From the NCBI GenBank assembly GCA_938046095.1, contig CALIXS010000001.1:1-64000 (forward strand): DNA of 64,000 nt. Direction: 5' to 3'. The notes below the pieces were generated by a model that saw only the letters and a program-made list of their open reading frames with translations, searched no databases and was not told where the DNA came from. Below, one piece after another: positions 34,259-43,555 of this stretch. Each line of letters begins with the position of its first letter. The stretch's first letter is position 1. Origin of the DNA: an uncultured Clostridia bacterium. Lineage in GTDB: Bacteria > Bacillota > Clostridia > Peptostreptococcales > Anaerovoracaceae. The position numbers and the translations under genes were made by a program.

Positions 34259-35815
34259 ATGGAAAGCAAATTGAATCTTGATCCGAAGCTGGTCGAAAGT
34301 GCACGCGGACATGCCAGGAATATCGCGCGCGATATGCAGGACTTTATTGATGCGCATACGACGGTCAGCACGGAGAGAACGATCCTGAGACTGCTTGGCG
34401 TTGACGGTGTTGATGACGTAGAAACACCGCTTCCCAACGTTGTGGTCGAAGAGGTTCAGGCTGCGGGAGGACTTCCGCGCGGCGTGGCATATTGGATCGG
34501 AAACGCAATGATCCGTACGGGGCTTCAGCCACAGGAAATTGCCGAGAAGGTCGCGACCGGAGAGCTCGATATAACCAAGCTCGAAACGGCGAGCGTAGAA
34601 GATGCCAAGAAGGCGATAATGCCGACGGTTCATGCGACGCTCAAAAAAATAAGTGCGCAGACGGCAAAGAGAAACGAGATGCTCGAGAGACTTGGAGAGG
34701 GCCGTAAGCCTTATCTGTACGTAATAGTAGCTACGGGCAACATCTATGAGGACGTCATCCAGGCGCAAGCGGCCGCAAGGCAGGGCGCTGACATCATCGC
34801 CGTTATAAGATCGACGGCTCAGTCGCTCCTCGACCACGTTCCTTACGGACCGACGACGGAGGGCTTCGGCGGAACGTGGGCTACGCAGGAGAACTTCCGT
34901 ATAATGAGACGGGCTCTGGACGAGGTCGGAGAGGAAGTTCACAGATACATCAGACTGTGCAACTACTCATCGGGGCTTTGCATGCCTGAGATCGCCGCGC
35001 TGGGTGCGCTCGAAAGGCTCGACGTAATGCTGAACGATGCTATTTACGGCATTCTTTTCAGAGATATCAATATGCAAAGGACGATCGTCGATCAGTACAT
35101 GAGCCGTGTGATCATCGGATACTGCGGCATCATCTTTAACTCAGGCGAGGATAATTATCTTACTACCGACGACGCGTACGAGTCGGCTCATACCGTAACG
35201 GCCTCACAGTTCATAAACGAACAGTTTGCGGTACTTGCGAACATTCAGGAATGGCAGATGGGTCTCGGGCACGCGTTCGAGATGGATCCCGACACGGAAA
35301 ACGGTTTCCTCTACGAACTCGCTCAGGCGGTGATGGCCAAGGAGCTCTTTCCGAACGCAAACCTCAAGTACATGCCGCCTACGAAGTTCATGACGGGAAA
35401 TATCTACAAGGGCCAAATTCAGGATGCTTTGTTCAATCTCGTATCAGTATGGTCCGGACAGTCGCTGCAGCTCCTCGGAATGCTGACTGAGGCTGTTCAT
35501 ACACCGCATATGCATGACAGATACCTATCGATAGAAAACGCGGAGTATATATTCAATAACTGCCGCAGCATCGGCTCCGATGTAGAGTTCAAGAAGGACG
35601 GCATCATGCAGAAGAGGGCGCAGCTCGTTCTCTCAAAGGCTGACGCGCTCCTCGCGGAGGTTGAGAAGGACGGCCTGTTCAGTACGATCGAACAGGGCAA
35701 GTTCGGCGGAGTAAAGAGACCTATGAACGGAGGTAAAGGACTTGACGGAGTCTGCGCCAAGGACGATAAGTACTTCAATCCGTTCATTCCGCTTATGCTG
35801 GGAGGTGAGGAATAA
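34259..35815 (+). CDS. kamD: Lysine 5,6-aminomutase alpha subunit
   Basis: 518-residue large subunit of the adenosylcobalamin- and PLP-dependent D-lysine/L-beta-lysine 5,6-aminomutase, which moves the terminal amino group of beta-lysine to carbon 5. The sequence starts KLNLDPKLVESARGHA, and PYGPTTEGFGGTWATQENFR and YTSRVIIGYCGIIFNSGEDN-type stretches are typical of KamD. AAGGAG precedes the ATG. The stop overlaps the kamE start by one base, as expected for an obligate heterodimer. Confidence 0.97.
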   Translation: MESKLNLDPKLVESARGHARNIARDMQDFIDAHTTVSTERTILRLLGVDGVDDVETPLPNVVVEEVQAAGGLPRGVAYWIGNAMIRTGLQPQEIAEKVATGELDITKLETASVEDAKKAIMPTVHATLKKISAQTAKRNEMLERLGEGRKPYLYVIVATGNIYEDVIQAQAAARQGADIIAVIRSTAQSLLDHVPYGPTTEGFGGTWATQENFRIMRRALDEVGEEVHRYIRLCNYSSGLCMPEIAALGALERLDVMLNDAIYGILFRDINMQRTIVDQYMSRVIIGYCGIIFNSGEDNYLTTDDAYESAHTVTASQFINEQFAVLANIQEWQMGLGHAFEMDPDTENGFLYELAQAVMAKELFPNANLKYMPPTKFMTGNIYKGQIQDALFNLVSVWSGQSLQLLGMLTEAVHTPHMHDRYLSIENAEYIFNNCRSIGSDVEFKKDGIMQKRAQLVLSKADALLAEVEKDGLFSTIEQGKFGGVKRPMNGGKGLDGVCAKDDKYFNPFIPLMLGGEE

Positions 35816-36612
35816 TGTCAGAATGCAATACGGCTGCAACAACAGCAGTAGATCTTACCAAAGTAAAGCCTTACGGTGATACACTCAACGACGGCATGAT
35901 GGAGACCATGTTTACTCTCCCCGTTCCTTACGGCGATGAGGCAAACGAAGCCGCACGACAGCTCGCGAAGAAGATGGGTCTCGACGAGCCTAACGTGACG
36001 TATTCTCACGATATGGGCAACGGCTATACGTTCTTTGTCCTTTACGGAAAGTGCCAGCATACGGTCGACTACACCTCAATCAAGGTGGTAAAGGTCGAGG
36101 TCGATGTCATGGACAGGGAGGAGTGCGGACAGTACATTGCGGACAACATCGGCCGCGATGTAGTGGTAGTCGGTGCATCGACCGGTTCGGATGCGCATAC
36201 GGTAGGTATCGACGCTATCATCAACATGAAAGGTTTCCACGGACACTTCGGGCTCGAGCGCTTCAAGAATGTCGTCGCATATAATCTCGGCTCACAGGTT
36301 CCTAACGAGGATCTTATCGCGAAGGCGAAAGAAGTCAATGCCGATGCAATTCTCGTGTCGCAGACCGTTACACAGAAAAATATTCACGTCATGAATCTGA
36401 CCAACATGGTAGAGCTCGTAGAGGCCGAGGGAATCAGGGACAAAGTGCTGCTCACGTGCGGTGGACCCCGCATTTCACATGAGCTTGCACAGGAGCTCGG
36501 CTACGATGCCGGTTTCGGACCGGGGAATTACGCCGAGCACGTAATGAGTTATATCGCCACCGAGATAGTCAAGCGCGGCTGGCAGGACAAGCCTGAGATT
36601 TCGCAGAGATAA
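35815..36612 (+). CDS. kamE: Lysine 5,6-aminomutase beta subunit
   Basis: 265-residue small subunit that carries the cobalamin-binding Rossmann domain. The base-off motif DxHxxG is D126-A-H128-T-V-G131, where H128 should be the lower cobalt ligand. K139 (IINMKGFHG), 11 residues further, is at the distance of the PLP-binding lysine in the characterised enzyme (H133/K144). Start ATG 35815 shares one base with the kamD stop. The next feature is a strong terminator, so the kdd-kam operon ends here. Confidence 0.97.
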   Translation: MSECNTAATTAVDLTKVKPYGDTLNDGMMETMFTLPVPYGDEANEAARQLAKKMGLDEPNVTYSHDMGNGYTFFVLYGKCQHTVDYTSIKVVKVEVDVMDREECGQYIADNIGRDVVVVGASTGSDAHTVGIDAIINMKGFHGHFGLERFKNVVAYNLGSQVPNEDLIAKAKEVNADAILVSQTVTQKNIHVMNLTNMVELVEAEGIRDKVLLTCGGPRISHELAQELGYDAGFGPGNYAEHVMSYIATEIVKRGWQDKPEISQR

Positions 36613-36632
36613 ATCACGGGCGGCAAATTATC

Positions 36633-36667
36633 AAAGCGTTGAAAAAACCCATTTTCAACGCTTTTTT
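36633..36667 (+). terminator. Terminator of the kdd-kamE operon
   Basis: Perfect 13-base arms AAAGCGTTGAAAA (36633-36645) / TTTTCAACGCTTT (36652-36664), followed by a T run to 36667. Confidence 0.93.
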
Positions 36668-36683
36668 AGTAGTTGTTATTTTG

Positions 36684-36712
36684 TTGACAAAATGTATATG
36701 CGGGAATATAAT
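36684..36712 (+). promoter_or_regulatory. Consensus sigma-A promoter of the AtoE-type transporter
   Basis: TTGACA (36684-36689), 17-base spacer, TATAAT (36707-36712): a perfect match to both consensus boxes. Confidence 0.9.
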
Positions 36713-36753
36713 CTATTCGTGATTATTTGTTTTCATTTCTAAGGAGGGACATC

Positions 36754-38130
36754 ATGTTCAAAAAATTCACCAACGGATGCGTGCATCTGGTCAACAGATA
36801 TCTGCCGGATCCGTTCATCTTTTGTATTATTTTGACGATTATCGTATTTGTCGCGGCAATCCCGGCTACGGGAGCCAATCCGCTCGTGATCATAGAGCAG
36901 GGCTGGGGCGGCGGAGTATGGAGTCTTCTCGCTTTCGCAATGCAGATGGTTCTCGTACTCGTTCTCGGAAACGCCATGGCGAATGCCCCGGTAGTCAAGA
37001 GGATTGTTGCCGCAATCGCGAGCATCGCCAAGAGCCCTAAAAGCGCTATAATAGTCGTCACGTTCTTCTCGACGATCGCCTGCTGGGTAAATTGGGGCTT
37101 CGGACTCGTCGTCGGAGCTATCCTCGCGAAGGAAATCGCGCGCCAGGTAAAGGGAGTCGACTACAGGCTGCTTATAGCGGCAGCTTATTCCGGCTTCGTA
37201 GTATGGCACGCAGGTTTTTCAGGATCGATCCCTCTTACGATAGCTACCGCAACGACACCTGAGGGAACATGGGCGGTAGGCAGCTATTCCCACGGCGTCA
37301 TTCCTATCGGTGAAACGATCTTTTCACCGTGGAACCTTATCATATGCCTCATAATCCTTGTGGTTCTTCCGCTTCTCCTCGCTAAGATCCATCCTGCACC
37401 CGAAGAGACAATCACAGTCGACCCCGCACTGCTTGAGGATGATGTAGTAGTATTCAAGAAACCGGAAACTCCGGCCGAAAAGCTCGAGCAGAGCGTTGTT
37501 CTGAGCTATATAATCGTTATCGCCGGCATTATCTATCTCGTGAAATACTTCATGAAGAACGGTGCCAACATCAACCTCAACACGGTTAACTTCATATTCC
37601 TGATCCTCGGCATAGCCTGTCACAAAACGCCTGCCGCTTACGTCAAGGCAATAGAAGAGGCTACCAAGGGTGCGGCGGGCATTATTCTGCAGTTCCCGTT
37701 CTACGCCGGAATCATGGGAATGATGACATTCTGCCTCAAAGATGCCGACGGCGCCGCCATAGGCGGTTCGCTCGCGGGAGTTATCAGCGAATTCTTCGTA
37801 ACCATATCCAATACGATTACGTTCCCGCTGTTCACATTCCTTTCCGCAGGTATCGTAAACTTCTTCGTTCCTTCGGGCGGCGGACAGTGGACGGTGCAGG
37901 GACCTATCATGATGCCGGCAGGCGAGAAGATAGGTGTTGATCCTGCCGTTACGGGCATGGCTATCGCATGGGGCGACGCGTGGACCAACATGGTACAGCC
38001 GTTCTGGGCGCTGCCGGCACTCGGTATCGCCGGCTTGTCCGCAAGGGACATCATGGGCTACTGCATAATAACGCTTCTCTTTACGGGAATAGTCGTATGC
38101 GGAGGCTTCGTGGTAGTAGGACTTCTGTAA
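36754..38130 (+). CDS. Short-chain fatty acid transporter, AtoE family
   Basis: 458-residue integral membrane protein with about 11-12 helices. Family sequence: FTNGCVHLVNRYLPDPFIF at the N terminus, NWGFGLVVGAILAKE, YSGFVVWHAGFSGSIPLTIAT and FFVPSGGGQWTVQGPIMMPA. AtoE-type proteins carry short-chain fatty acids. Given the neighbours it may export acetate or butyrate made from lysine, or take up acetoacetate; direction cannot be read from sequence. The start ATG 36754 has AAGGAGGG upstream; the ORF is open nine codons further back without a ribosome site. Confidence 0.9.
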   Translation: MFKKFTNGCVHLVNRYLPDPFIFCIILTIIVFVAAIPATGANPLVIIEQGWGGGVWSLLAFAMQMVLVLVLGNAMANAPVVKRIVAAIASIAKSPKSAIIVVTFFSTIACWVNWGFGLVVGAILAKEIARQVKGVDYRLLIAAAYSGFVVWHAGFSGSIPLTIATATTPEGTWAVGSYSHGVIPIGETIFSPWNLIICLIILVVLPLLLAKIHPAPEETITVDPALLEDDVVVFKKPETPAEKLEQSVVLSYIIVIAGIIYLVKYFMKNGANINLNTVNFIFLILGIACHKTPAAYVKAIEEATKGAAGIILQFPFYAGIMGMMTFCLKDADGAAIGGSLAGVISEFFVTISNTITFPLFTFLSAGIVNFFVPSGGGQWTVQGPIMMPAGEKIGVDPAVTGMAIAWGDAWTNMVQPFWALPALGIAGLSARDIMGYCIITLLFTGIVVCGGFVVVGLL

Positions 38131-38149
38131 AGTTACACCCGCATTTTTC

Positions 38150-38187
38150 AAGCCGGAATTTGATGCGTACGCGTTGAATTTCGGCTT
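38150..38187 (+). terminator. Weak terminator after the transporter, overlapping the next promoter
   Basis: Eleven-pair stem from AAGCCGGAATT (38150-38160) with AATTTCGGCTT (38177-38187), one wobble pair, followed by TAATTG. The T tract is poor and the 3' arm contains the -35 box of atoDA. Confidence 0.45.
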
Positions 38188-38202
38188 TAATTGTGCTATA
38201 AT
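38174..38202 (+). promoter_or_regulatory. Sigma-A promoter of atoDA
   Basis: TTGAAT (38174-38179), 17-base spacer, extended -10 TGC-TATAAT (-10 at 38197-38202). Confidence 0.7.
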
Positions 38203-38242
38203 TTTAACGATATTGATTTTCTAAAGAAAGGTGATATGAGAA

Positions 38243-38968
38243 ATGGCAATCAACAAAGTAATAACTGCCGATGAGGCAGTTGCCGGCGTAAAAGACGGTA
38301 TGACCATTATGATCGGCGGATTCCTCGGTACAGGTTCCCCTGAGATCATTATGGATGCTCTCGTCAGAAAGGGTGTCAAGCATCTCACGGTCATCGGCAA
38401 CGATGGCGGACTTGCGGAGGGTCAGCCTGCAAACGGCCCGGGCAAAACCTCGAGGGGGATCGGCAAGCTGCTCGATCATCATATGGTCGATCACATCATA
38501 GCCTCGCACCTCGGAGTCAACCCGAGGCTCAATGAACAGTTCGCGGAGGGTACTCTTACATATACGCTCGTACCGCAGGGGACACTCGCCGAAAAGTGCA
38601 GAGCCGCGGCTTACGGACTCGGCGGAGTTCTCACTCCGACAGGGCTCGGCACTCCTATGGAAACGGAGAAGGACGAGCTCGGAAGAGACAAGATCACTAT
38701 GGTTATAGACGGCAGGAAGTACCTGCTCGAGAGACCGCTTCACGCCGACTTTGCATTCCTGAGAGCTTCTGTCTGTGACAGGTTCGGCAACTTCATGAGT
38801 GCAAAGGCAACAAAAAATTATAACTATCCTATGGCCGGTGCGGCCGATCACACGATCGTGGCGACTGAGAAGCTCGTCGAGATCGGTGAGGTTGATCCGG
38901 ACGTCTTCGAAATCGCAGGCGTATTAGTAGAGAGCGTAGTGGAGGGTGAACCAAAATGGCAGATATAA
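38243..38968 (+). CDS. atoD: Butyryl-CoA/acetate:acetoacetate CoA-transferase, alpha subunit
   Basis: 241 residues of the 3-oxoacid CoA-transferase alpha family: VKDGMTIMIGGFLGTGSPE, the glycine-rich FAEGTLTYTLVPQGTLAEK and the ADFAFLRASVCDRFGNF core are seen. In lysine fermentation this enzyme moves CoA between butyryl-CoA (or acetyl-CoA) and acetoacetate, feeding acetoacetyl-CoA into thiolysis and releasing the acid. GAAAGGTGAT lies upstream of the ATG. The 3' end overlaps atoA by 13 bases. Confidence 0.94.
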   Translation: MAINKVITADEAVAGVKDGMTIMIGGFLGTGSPEIIMDALVRKGVKHLTVIGNDGGLAEGQPANGPGKTSRGIGKLLDHHMVDHIIASHLGVNPRLNEQFAEGTLTYTLVPQGTLAEKCRAAAYGLGGVLTPTGLGTPMETEKDELGRDKITMVIDGRKYLLERPLHADFAFLRASVCDRFGNFMSAKATKNYNYPMAGAADHTIVATEKLVEIGEVDPDVFEIAGVLVESVVEGEPKWQI

Positions 38969-39615
38969 AAGCGAGAATTGCTAAGAGAGTAGCAAAGGAG
39001 TTTCATGACGGAGACGTCGTAAATCTCGGTATCGGTCTTCCGACGATGGTACCTCAGTTCGTACCTGAGGACATTATAGTAACGCTCCATTCGGAGAACG
39101 GGTTTACAGGTCTCGACGCGACAATTTCCGACATCAGCGAGATGGATCCGGACGTCATCGACTCCGGCGGATCATACGTATCGGTACTTCCGAGAGTAAA
39201 GTATTTCGATACGGCGACGAGCTTCGGAATCATCAGAGGCGGACATCTGGATGCCACGGTGCTCGGAGCTATGCAGGTTGCGGAGAACGGCGACCTTGCG
39301 AATTGGATCATTCCGGGCAAGAAGGTGGCCGGAATGGGCGGCGCCATGGATCTCGTGGTCGGCGCAAAGAAGGTTATCATTGCCATGACTCATACACAGA
39401 AGGGCAACCATAAGATCCTCGAAAAATGCACTCTTCCGCTTACGGCCGAGAAGTGCGTTGATCTCATCATTACGGAGATGGGCGTTATGGAGGTCAGACC
39501 TGAAGGTCTCGTCGTAACGGAGCTTCATCCCGATTACACTAAAGAGGACATCCAGGCCGCAACGGGCTGCAAGCTTATCTTTGCACCTGACATGAAGGCG
39601 ATGGAAGAGGAGTAG
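38956..39615 (+). CDS. atoA: Butyryl-CoA/acetate:acetoacetate CoA-transferase, beta subunit
   Basis: 219-residue beta subunit. The catalytic glutamate that forms the glutamyl-CoA thioester lies in LHSENGFTG (motif SENG). Other family marks are VVNLGIGLPTMVPQF, GMGGAMDLVVGAKKVI and PEGLVVTELHPDYT. Translation is coupled to atoD through the overlap. A terminator follows, which closes this two-gene unit. Confidence 0.95.
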   Translation: MADIKARIAKRVAKEFHDGDVVNLGIGLPTMVPQFVPEDIIVTLHSENGFTGLDATISDISEMDPDVIDSGGSYVSVLPRVKYFDTATSFGIIRGGHLDATVLGAMQVAENGDLANWIIPGKKVAGMGGAMDLVVGAKKVIIAMTHTQKGNHKILEKCTLPLTAEKCVDLIITEMGVMEVRPEGLVVTELHPDYTKEDIQAATGCKLIFAPDMKAMEEE

Positions 39616-39630
39616 GTCCTGACAGATATC

Positions 39631-39660
39631 AGACCGGTGCCGATGAGGCATCGGTCTTTT
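39631..39660 (+). terminator. Terminator of atoDA
   Basis: Stem AGACCGGTGCC (39631-39641) / GGCATCGGTCT (39647-39657) with one wobble pair, loop five bases, followed by TTT. Confidence 0.75.
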
Positions 39661-39749
39661 GATGTAAAAATGCCGGCAAAACGGATGAGACTGCATTGTC
39701 TCGGAATGCTTTCGGCTTTGGTTTTTTGCGGTTAGATACGCCTCACTTA

Positions 39750-39778
39750 TTGACTTTGAGAACGCAAAAGAGTAAGAT
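39750..39778 (+). promoter_or_regulatory. Probable sigma-A promoter of the PFOR gene
   Basis: TTGACT (39750-39755), 17-base spacer, TAAGAT (39773-39778). Confidence 0.65.
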
Positions 39779-39790
39779 AAAAACAGTGTG

Positions 39791-39813
39791 TATACAAGAT
39801 AACCAATTGTATA
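39791..39813. promoter_or_regulatory. Palindromic operator candidate downstream of the PFOR promoter
   Basis: TATACAA (39791-39797) / TTGTATA (39807-39813) with a nine-base spacer. It lies about 6-28 bases after the expected transcription start and before the GGAAGGAG ribosome site, a position suited to repression. The cognate regulator is unknown. Confidence 0.5.
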
Positions 39814-39841
39814 TTTATGCATTTCAGGAAGGAGATATCAG

Positions 39842-42800
39842 ATGAGAAAACTTAAAACAATGGATGGCAACACGGCTGCCGCTCACGTAGCGTACGCCTT
39901 TACCGAAGTTGCCGCCATCTATCCGATCACGCCGTCGTCACCGATGGCAGAGAGCATGGACGAGTGGGTATCTGATGACAGAAAGAATATTTTCGACGAG
40001 AACGTTAAGATCGTCGAGATGCAGTCAGAGGGCGGCGCTTCCGGCGCAGTTCACGGTTCTGTCGCAGCAGGTTCCTATACGTCGACGTTTACTGCATCTC
40101 AGGGTCTTCTGCTCATGATCCCGAACATGTATAAGCTCGCAGGTGAGCATACGCCTGCGGTATTTCATGTTTCCGCAAGAGCTCTTGCCACGCATGCTCT
40201 TTCGATTTTCGGCGATCAGGCTGATGTAATGGCAGTCCGTCAGACGGGATTTGCTCTTCTTTGCTCGAACAGCGTACAGCAGGTAATGGATCTCGCCGCA
40301 GTGGCTCACCTTGCAGCCATAGGCGGTAAGCTGCCGGTGCTTCACTTCTTTGACGGATTCAGAACATCGCACGAAAACCAGAAAATAGAGATGTGGGACT
40401 ACGATGAGCTCAAGTCGATGGTCGACTGGGATGCCGTAAAAGCATTTAAGAAGAGCGTCCTCGACCCTACGGATCCTCACGCTATGGGTCCTGCCGAGCA
40501 GCCTGAGACTTACTTCCAGCATAGAGAAGCGAGCAACCTCGATTACGACGCTACGCCTGATATCTTCAAGAAATACATGGATATGGTCAATGCCAAAATA
40601 GGCACCGATTATAAACCGTTCAACTATTACGGCTCGCCTGACGCCACGGAAGTCCTCGTAGCTATGGGTTCCGTATGTGATGCCGCCGAGGAACTCATAG
40701 ATCACATGGTCGCGGCCGGCAGAAAGGTCGGTATCATAGAGGTGCATCTTTACAGGCCTTTCAGCACCAAGTACCTCCTCGAGGTAATGCCGAAGACTGT
40801 ACAGAAGATCGCAGTACTCGACAGGACAAAGGAGCCGGGTGCTATCGGAGAACCGCTGTACCTCGATATGGTAGCGGCACTCAGAGGGACGGAATTCGAG
40901 AAGTGCGAGATCACTCACGGCCGTTACGGACTCGGTTCCAAGGACGTTCAGCCTGGTGACATCCTTGCGGCTTATGAGAACCTCGAGGCGGAGAATCCGA
41001 AGGAAGAGTTCACACTCTCAATCAATGATGACGTAACACATCTTTCACTCACGCCGAGCCATTATCCGGACACGGCGCCTGAGGGGACGATCGCATGCAA
41101 ATTCTGGGGTCTGGGAGCTGACGGCACGGTCGGAGCCAACAAGAACAGCGTCAAGATCATCGGTGACCACACGAACAAGAAGGTGCAGGCTTACTTCCAG
41201 TACGACTCCAAGAAGTCGGGCGGCGTAACGATCTCCCATCTCCGTTTCGGTGACAAGCCGATCAAGTCGACATACTACGTCAAGCAGGCGGACTTCGTCG
41301 CATGCCACAATGAAGCGTATGTGCATCTTTACAAGATGGTAGAAGACGTAAAGCCGGGCGGACATTTTCTTCTCAACTGCACGTGGAGCGATGCCGAGCT
41401 CGATGAGCATCTTCCTGCAACGATGAAGAGATATATCGCAAGGAACAACATCAAGTTTTACACATGCGACGCGGTAGATATCGCCAAAAGGATCGGACTC
41501 GGCGCAAGAAGAACGAATTCGGTGCTCCAGGCGGCATTCTTCAAGCTGGCTAACATCATCCCTATCGACGAGGCCGTCGGATACATGAAGGATGCCATCA
41601 AAAAGACATACGGCAAGAAAGGCGAAAATATCGTCAACATGAATGTGGCTGCCGTAGACGAGGGAGTCAGGAATGTTCACAAAGTCGAGATTCCGGCTGC
41701 GTGGGCTGACTGTGCCGATGACGCTGCTCCGGCGGCGTTCAAGGGGCGCAACAAACAGCAGACGGACTACCTCAACAAGGTGCTTTATCCGTATGCACAC
41801 ATGGACGGAGACTCGATCCCCGTATCGACATTCCTCGATACTCCTACAGGTCTCGTACCGAGCGGTACGGCTGCCTACGAGAAGAGGGGAATTGCGACCG
41901 ATGTGCCTGTATGGGACAAGGACAAGTGCATCCAGTGCAATCAGTGCTCATATGTCTGCCCTCACGGCGTGATCAGACCGTTCGTGCTCGAGGGTGACGA
42001 GGTTAACGGTGTCGGCGGTGACTATGCGGCTCTCAAGGGTAAAGACTGTGACGACAAATTCTTCTCGATGGGCATCTCCGCGCTCGACTGCACAGGCTGC
42101 GGTTCATGCGCTCAGGTCTGCCCTGCAAAGGAAAAGGCGCTTACAATGGTACCTGTAAGCGACGATGTCATTTGCAAAAACCAGACGAAGTTCGATTACC
42201 TCTTTGCCAATGTTGACCGGAAGGAAGTTCCGTTCAAAGAAAGCACAGTCAAGGGCTCGCAGTTCCTGCAGCCGCTGCTCGAGTTCTCGGGAGCCTGCCC
42301 GGGATGCGGAGAATCTCCGTATGCCAAGCTGATTACGCAGCTCTTCGGAGACAGGATGTTCATCGCCAACGCTACCGGCTGTACTTCAATCTGGGGCAAC
42401 TCGCTTCCGAGTATGCCGTATACTGTGAACAAGGAAGGCAGAGGTCCCGCATGGGCAAATTCCCTATTCGAGGATAACGCTGAATTCGGGTACGGCATGG
42501 CCGTATCGATCAATGCGCGCCGTCAGGAGATGAAATCCGTCGCTGAAAGGCTCGCCGCAGGCGAGCTCGGGCAGACTGCTCAGGATTGGATAGACGCAAT
42601 GAACGATTCCGCTGCTGCAGAGACGACAGGCAAGGCACTGCTCGCTGCTGCGGAGAAGATCGCCGACAAGAACGAAGACGCGAAATACGTCGTAGAGAAC
42701 AAGCAGATGCTTATTAAACCGTCAGTATGGATATTCGGCGGCGACGGATGGGCTTACGATATAGGCTACGGCGGCCTCGATCACGTGCTTGCAAGCGGTG

Positions 42801-43375
42801 AGAACATCAACGTCATGGTATTCGATACCGAGGTTTATTCGAACACCGGCGGACAGTCTTCCAAGTCGACACCTATGGGCGCCGTTGCGAAATTCGCCGC
42901 ATCCGGTAAGTCTGTCAGGAAGAAGGATATGGTTCAGATCGCTATGGCGTACGGCTATATATACGTAGCTCAGATAGCCATGGGCGCAAACCAGCAGCAG
43001 ACGCTTCAGGCGATAAGGGAAGCCGAGGCTTACGACGGACCGTCCCTCATCATAGCTTATGCACCTTGCATCAACCACGGTGTAAAGGCCGGTATGAACA
43101 AAGCTCAGGAGGAGATGAAGCATGCGGTCGCATCCGGATATTGGAATCTTATAAGATTTAACCCTGACCTCGCAAAGGAGGGAAAAAATCCGCTGATCAT
43201 AGACAGCAAGGAAGCAACCGAAAGTTACAGAGACTTCATCATGGGTGAGGTTCGCTACAACTCACTTACAAAGAGGTTCCCTGAAAGAGCGGAGGAGCTC
43301 TTCACGGAGGCCGAAAAGCTTTCCAGAGAGAGATACGACCACTTCAAGGCTCTCGAAAAGAGCTACGAGGAGTAG
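39842..43375 (+). CDS. nifJ: Pyruvate:ferredoxin (flavodoxin) oxidoreductase
   Basis: Homodimeric single-chain enzyme of 1177 residues that oxidises pyruvate to acetyl-CoA and CO2, reducing ferredoxin. Domains in order: I (TMDGNTAAAHVAYAFTEVAA, YPITPSSPMAE), gamma/II, a ferredoxin domain with two clusters (CIQCNQCSYVCP near 696, CTGCGSCAQVCP near 750), and the thiamine-diphosphate domain (CPGCGESPYAK, GDGWAYDIGYGG near 967, SNTGGQSSKSTP). GGAAGGAG precedes the ATG. The reduced ferredoxin could also supply KamA. Ile codons are mostly ATC, a sign of high expression. Confidence 0.98.
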   Translation: MRKLKTMDGNTAAAHVAYAFTEVAAIYPITPSSPMAESMDEWVSDDRKNIFDENVKIVEMQSEGGASGAVHGSVAAGSYTSTFTASQGLLLMIPNMYKLAGEHTPAVFHVSARALATHALSIFGDQADVMAVRQTGFALLCSNSVQQVMDLAAVAHLAAIGGKLPVLHFFDGFRTSHENQKIEMWDYDELKSMVDWDAVKAFKKSVLDPTDPHAMGPAEQPETYFQHREASNLDYDATPDIFKKYMDMVNAKIGTDYKPFNYYGSPDATEVLVAMGSVCDAAEELIDHMVAAGRKVGIIEVHLYRPFSTKYLLEVMPKTVQKIAVLDRTKEPGAIGEPLYLDMVAALRGTEFEKCEITHGRYGLGSKDVQPGDILAAYENLEAENPKEEFTLSINDDVTHLSLTPSHYPDTAPEGTIACKFWGLGADGTVGANKNSVKIIGDHTNKKVQAYFQYDSKKSGGVTISHLRFGDKPIKSTYYVKQADFVACHNEAYVHLYKMVEDVKPGGHFLLNCTWSDAELDEHLPATMKRYIARNNIKFYTCDAVDIAKRIGLGARRTNSVLQAAFFKLANIIPIDEAVGYMKDAIKKTYGKKGENIVNMNVAAVDEGVRNVHKVEIPAAWADCADDAAPAAFKGRNKQQTDYLNKVLYPYAHMDGDSIPVSTFLDTPTGLVPSGTAAYEKRGIATDVPVWDKDKCIQCNQCSYVCPHGVIRPFVLEGDEVNGVGGDYAALKGKDCDDKFFSMGISALDCTGCGSCAQVCPAKEKALTMVPVSDDVICKNQTKFDYLFANVDRKEVPFKESTVKGSQFLQPLLEFSGACPGCGESPYAKLITQLFGDRMFIANATGCTSIWGNSLPSMPYTVNKEGRGPAWANSLFEDNAEFGYGMAVSINARRQEMKSVAERLAAGELGQTAQDWIDAMNDSAAAETTGKALLAAAEKIADKNEDAKYVVENKQMLIKPSVWIFGGDGWAYDIGYGGLDHVLASGENINVMVFDTEVYSNTGGQSSKSTPMGAVAKFAASGKSVRKKDMVQIAMAYGYIYVAQIAMGANQQQTLQAIREAEAYDGPSLIIAYAPCINHGVKAGMNKAQEEMKHAVASGYWNLIRFNPDLAKEGKNPLIIDSKEATESYRDFIMGEVRYNSLTKRFPERAEELFTEAEKLSRERYDHFKALEKSYEE

Positions 43376-43476
43376 TATGAAGGTCAGGCGCTTAGTGTAA
43401 GCTGCCCGCGGCGTTATATTCCGTCGGCGTTTCGCGAAGCCGTCCTGACATACGGAAAGCATATAAAGTTAACAAA

Positions 43477-43504
43477 GGGCGCGGCTGCATTTGCAGCCGC
43501 GCCC
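43477..43504 (+). terminator. Terminator after the PFOR gene
   Basis: Perfect 12-pair stem GGGCGCGGCTGC (43477-43488) / GCAGCCGCGCCC (43493-43504), loop ATTT; a broken T-rich stretch (GGTATTTCTC) follows. Confidence 0.7.
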
Positions 43505-43526
43505 GGTATTTCTCAAAACCACTTTC

Positions 43527-43555
43527 TTGACAGCTTACAGTGCAGATGATATAAT
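43527..43555 (+). promoter_or_regulatory. Consensus sigma-A promoter of the zinc-uptake type operon
   Basis: TTGACA (43527-43532), 17-base spacer, TATAAT (43550-43555): a perfect match to both boxes. Confidence 0.88.
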
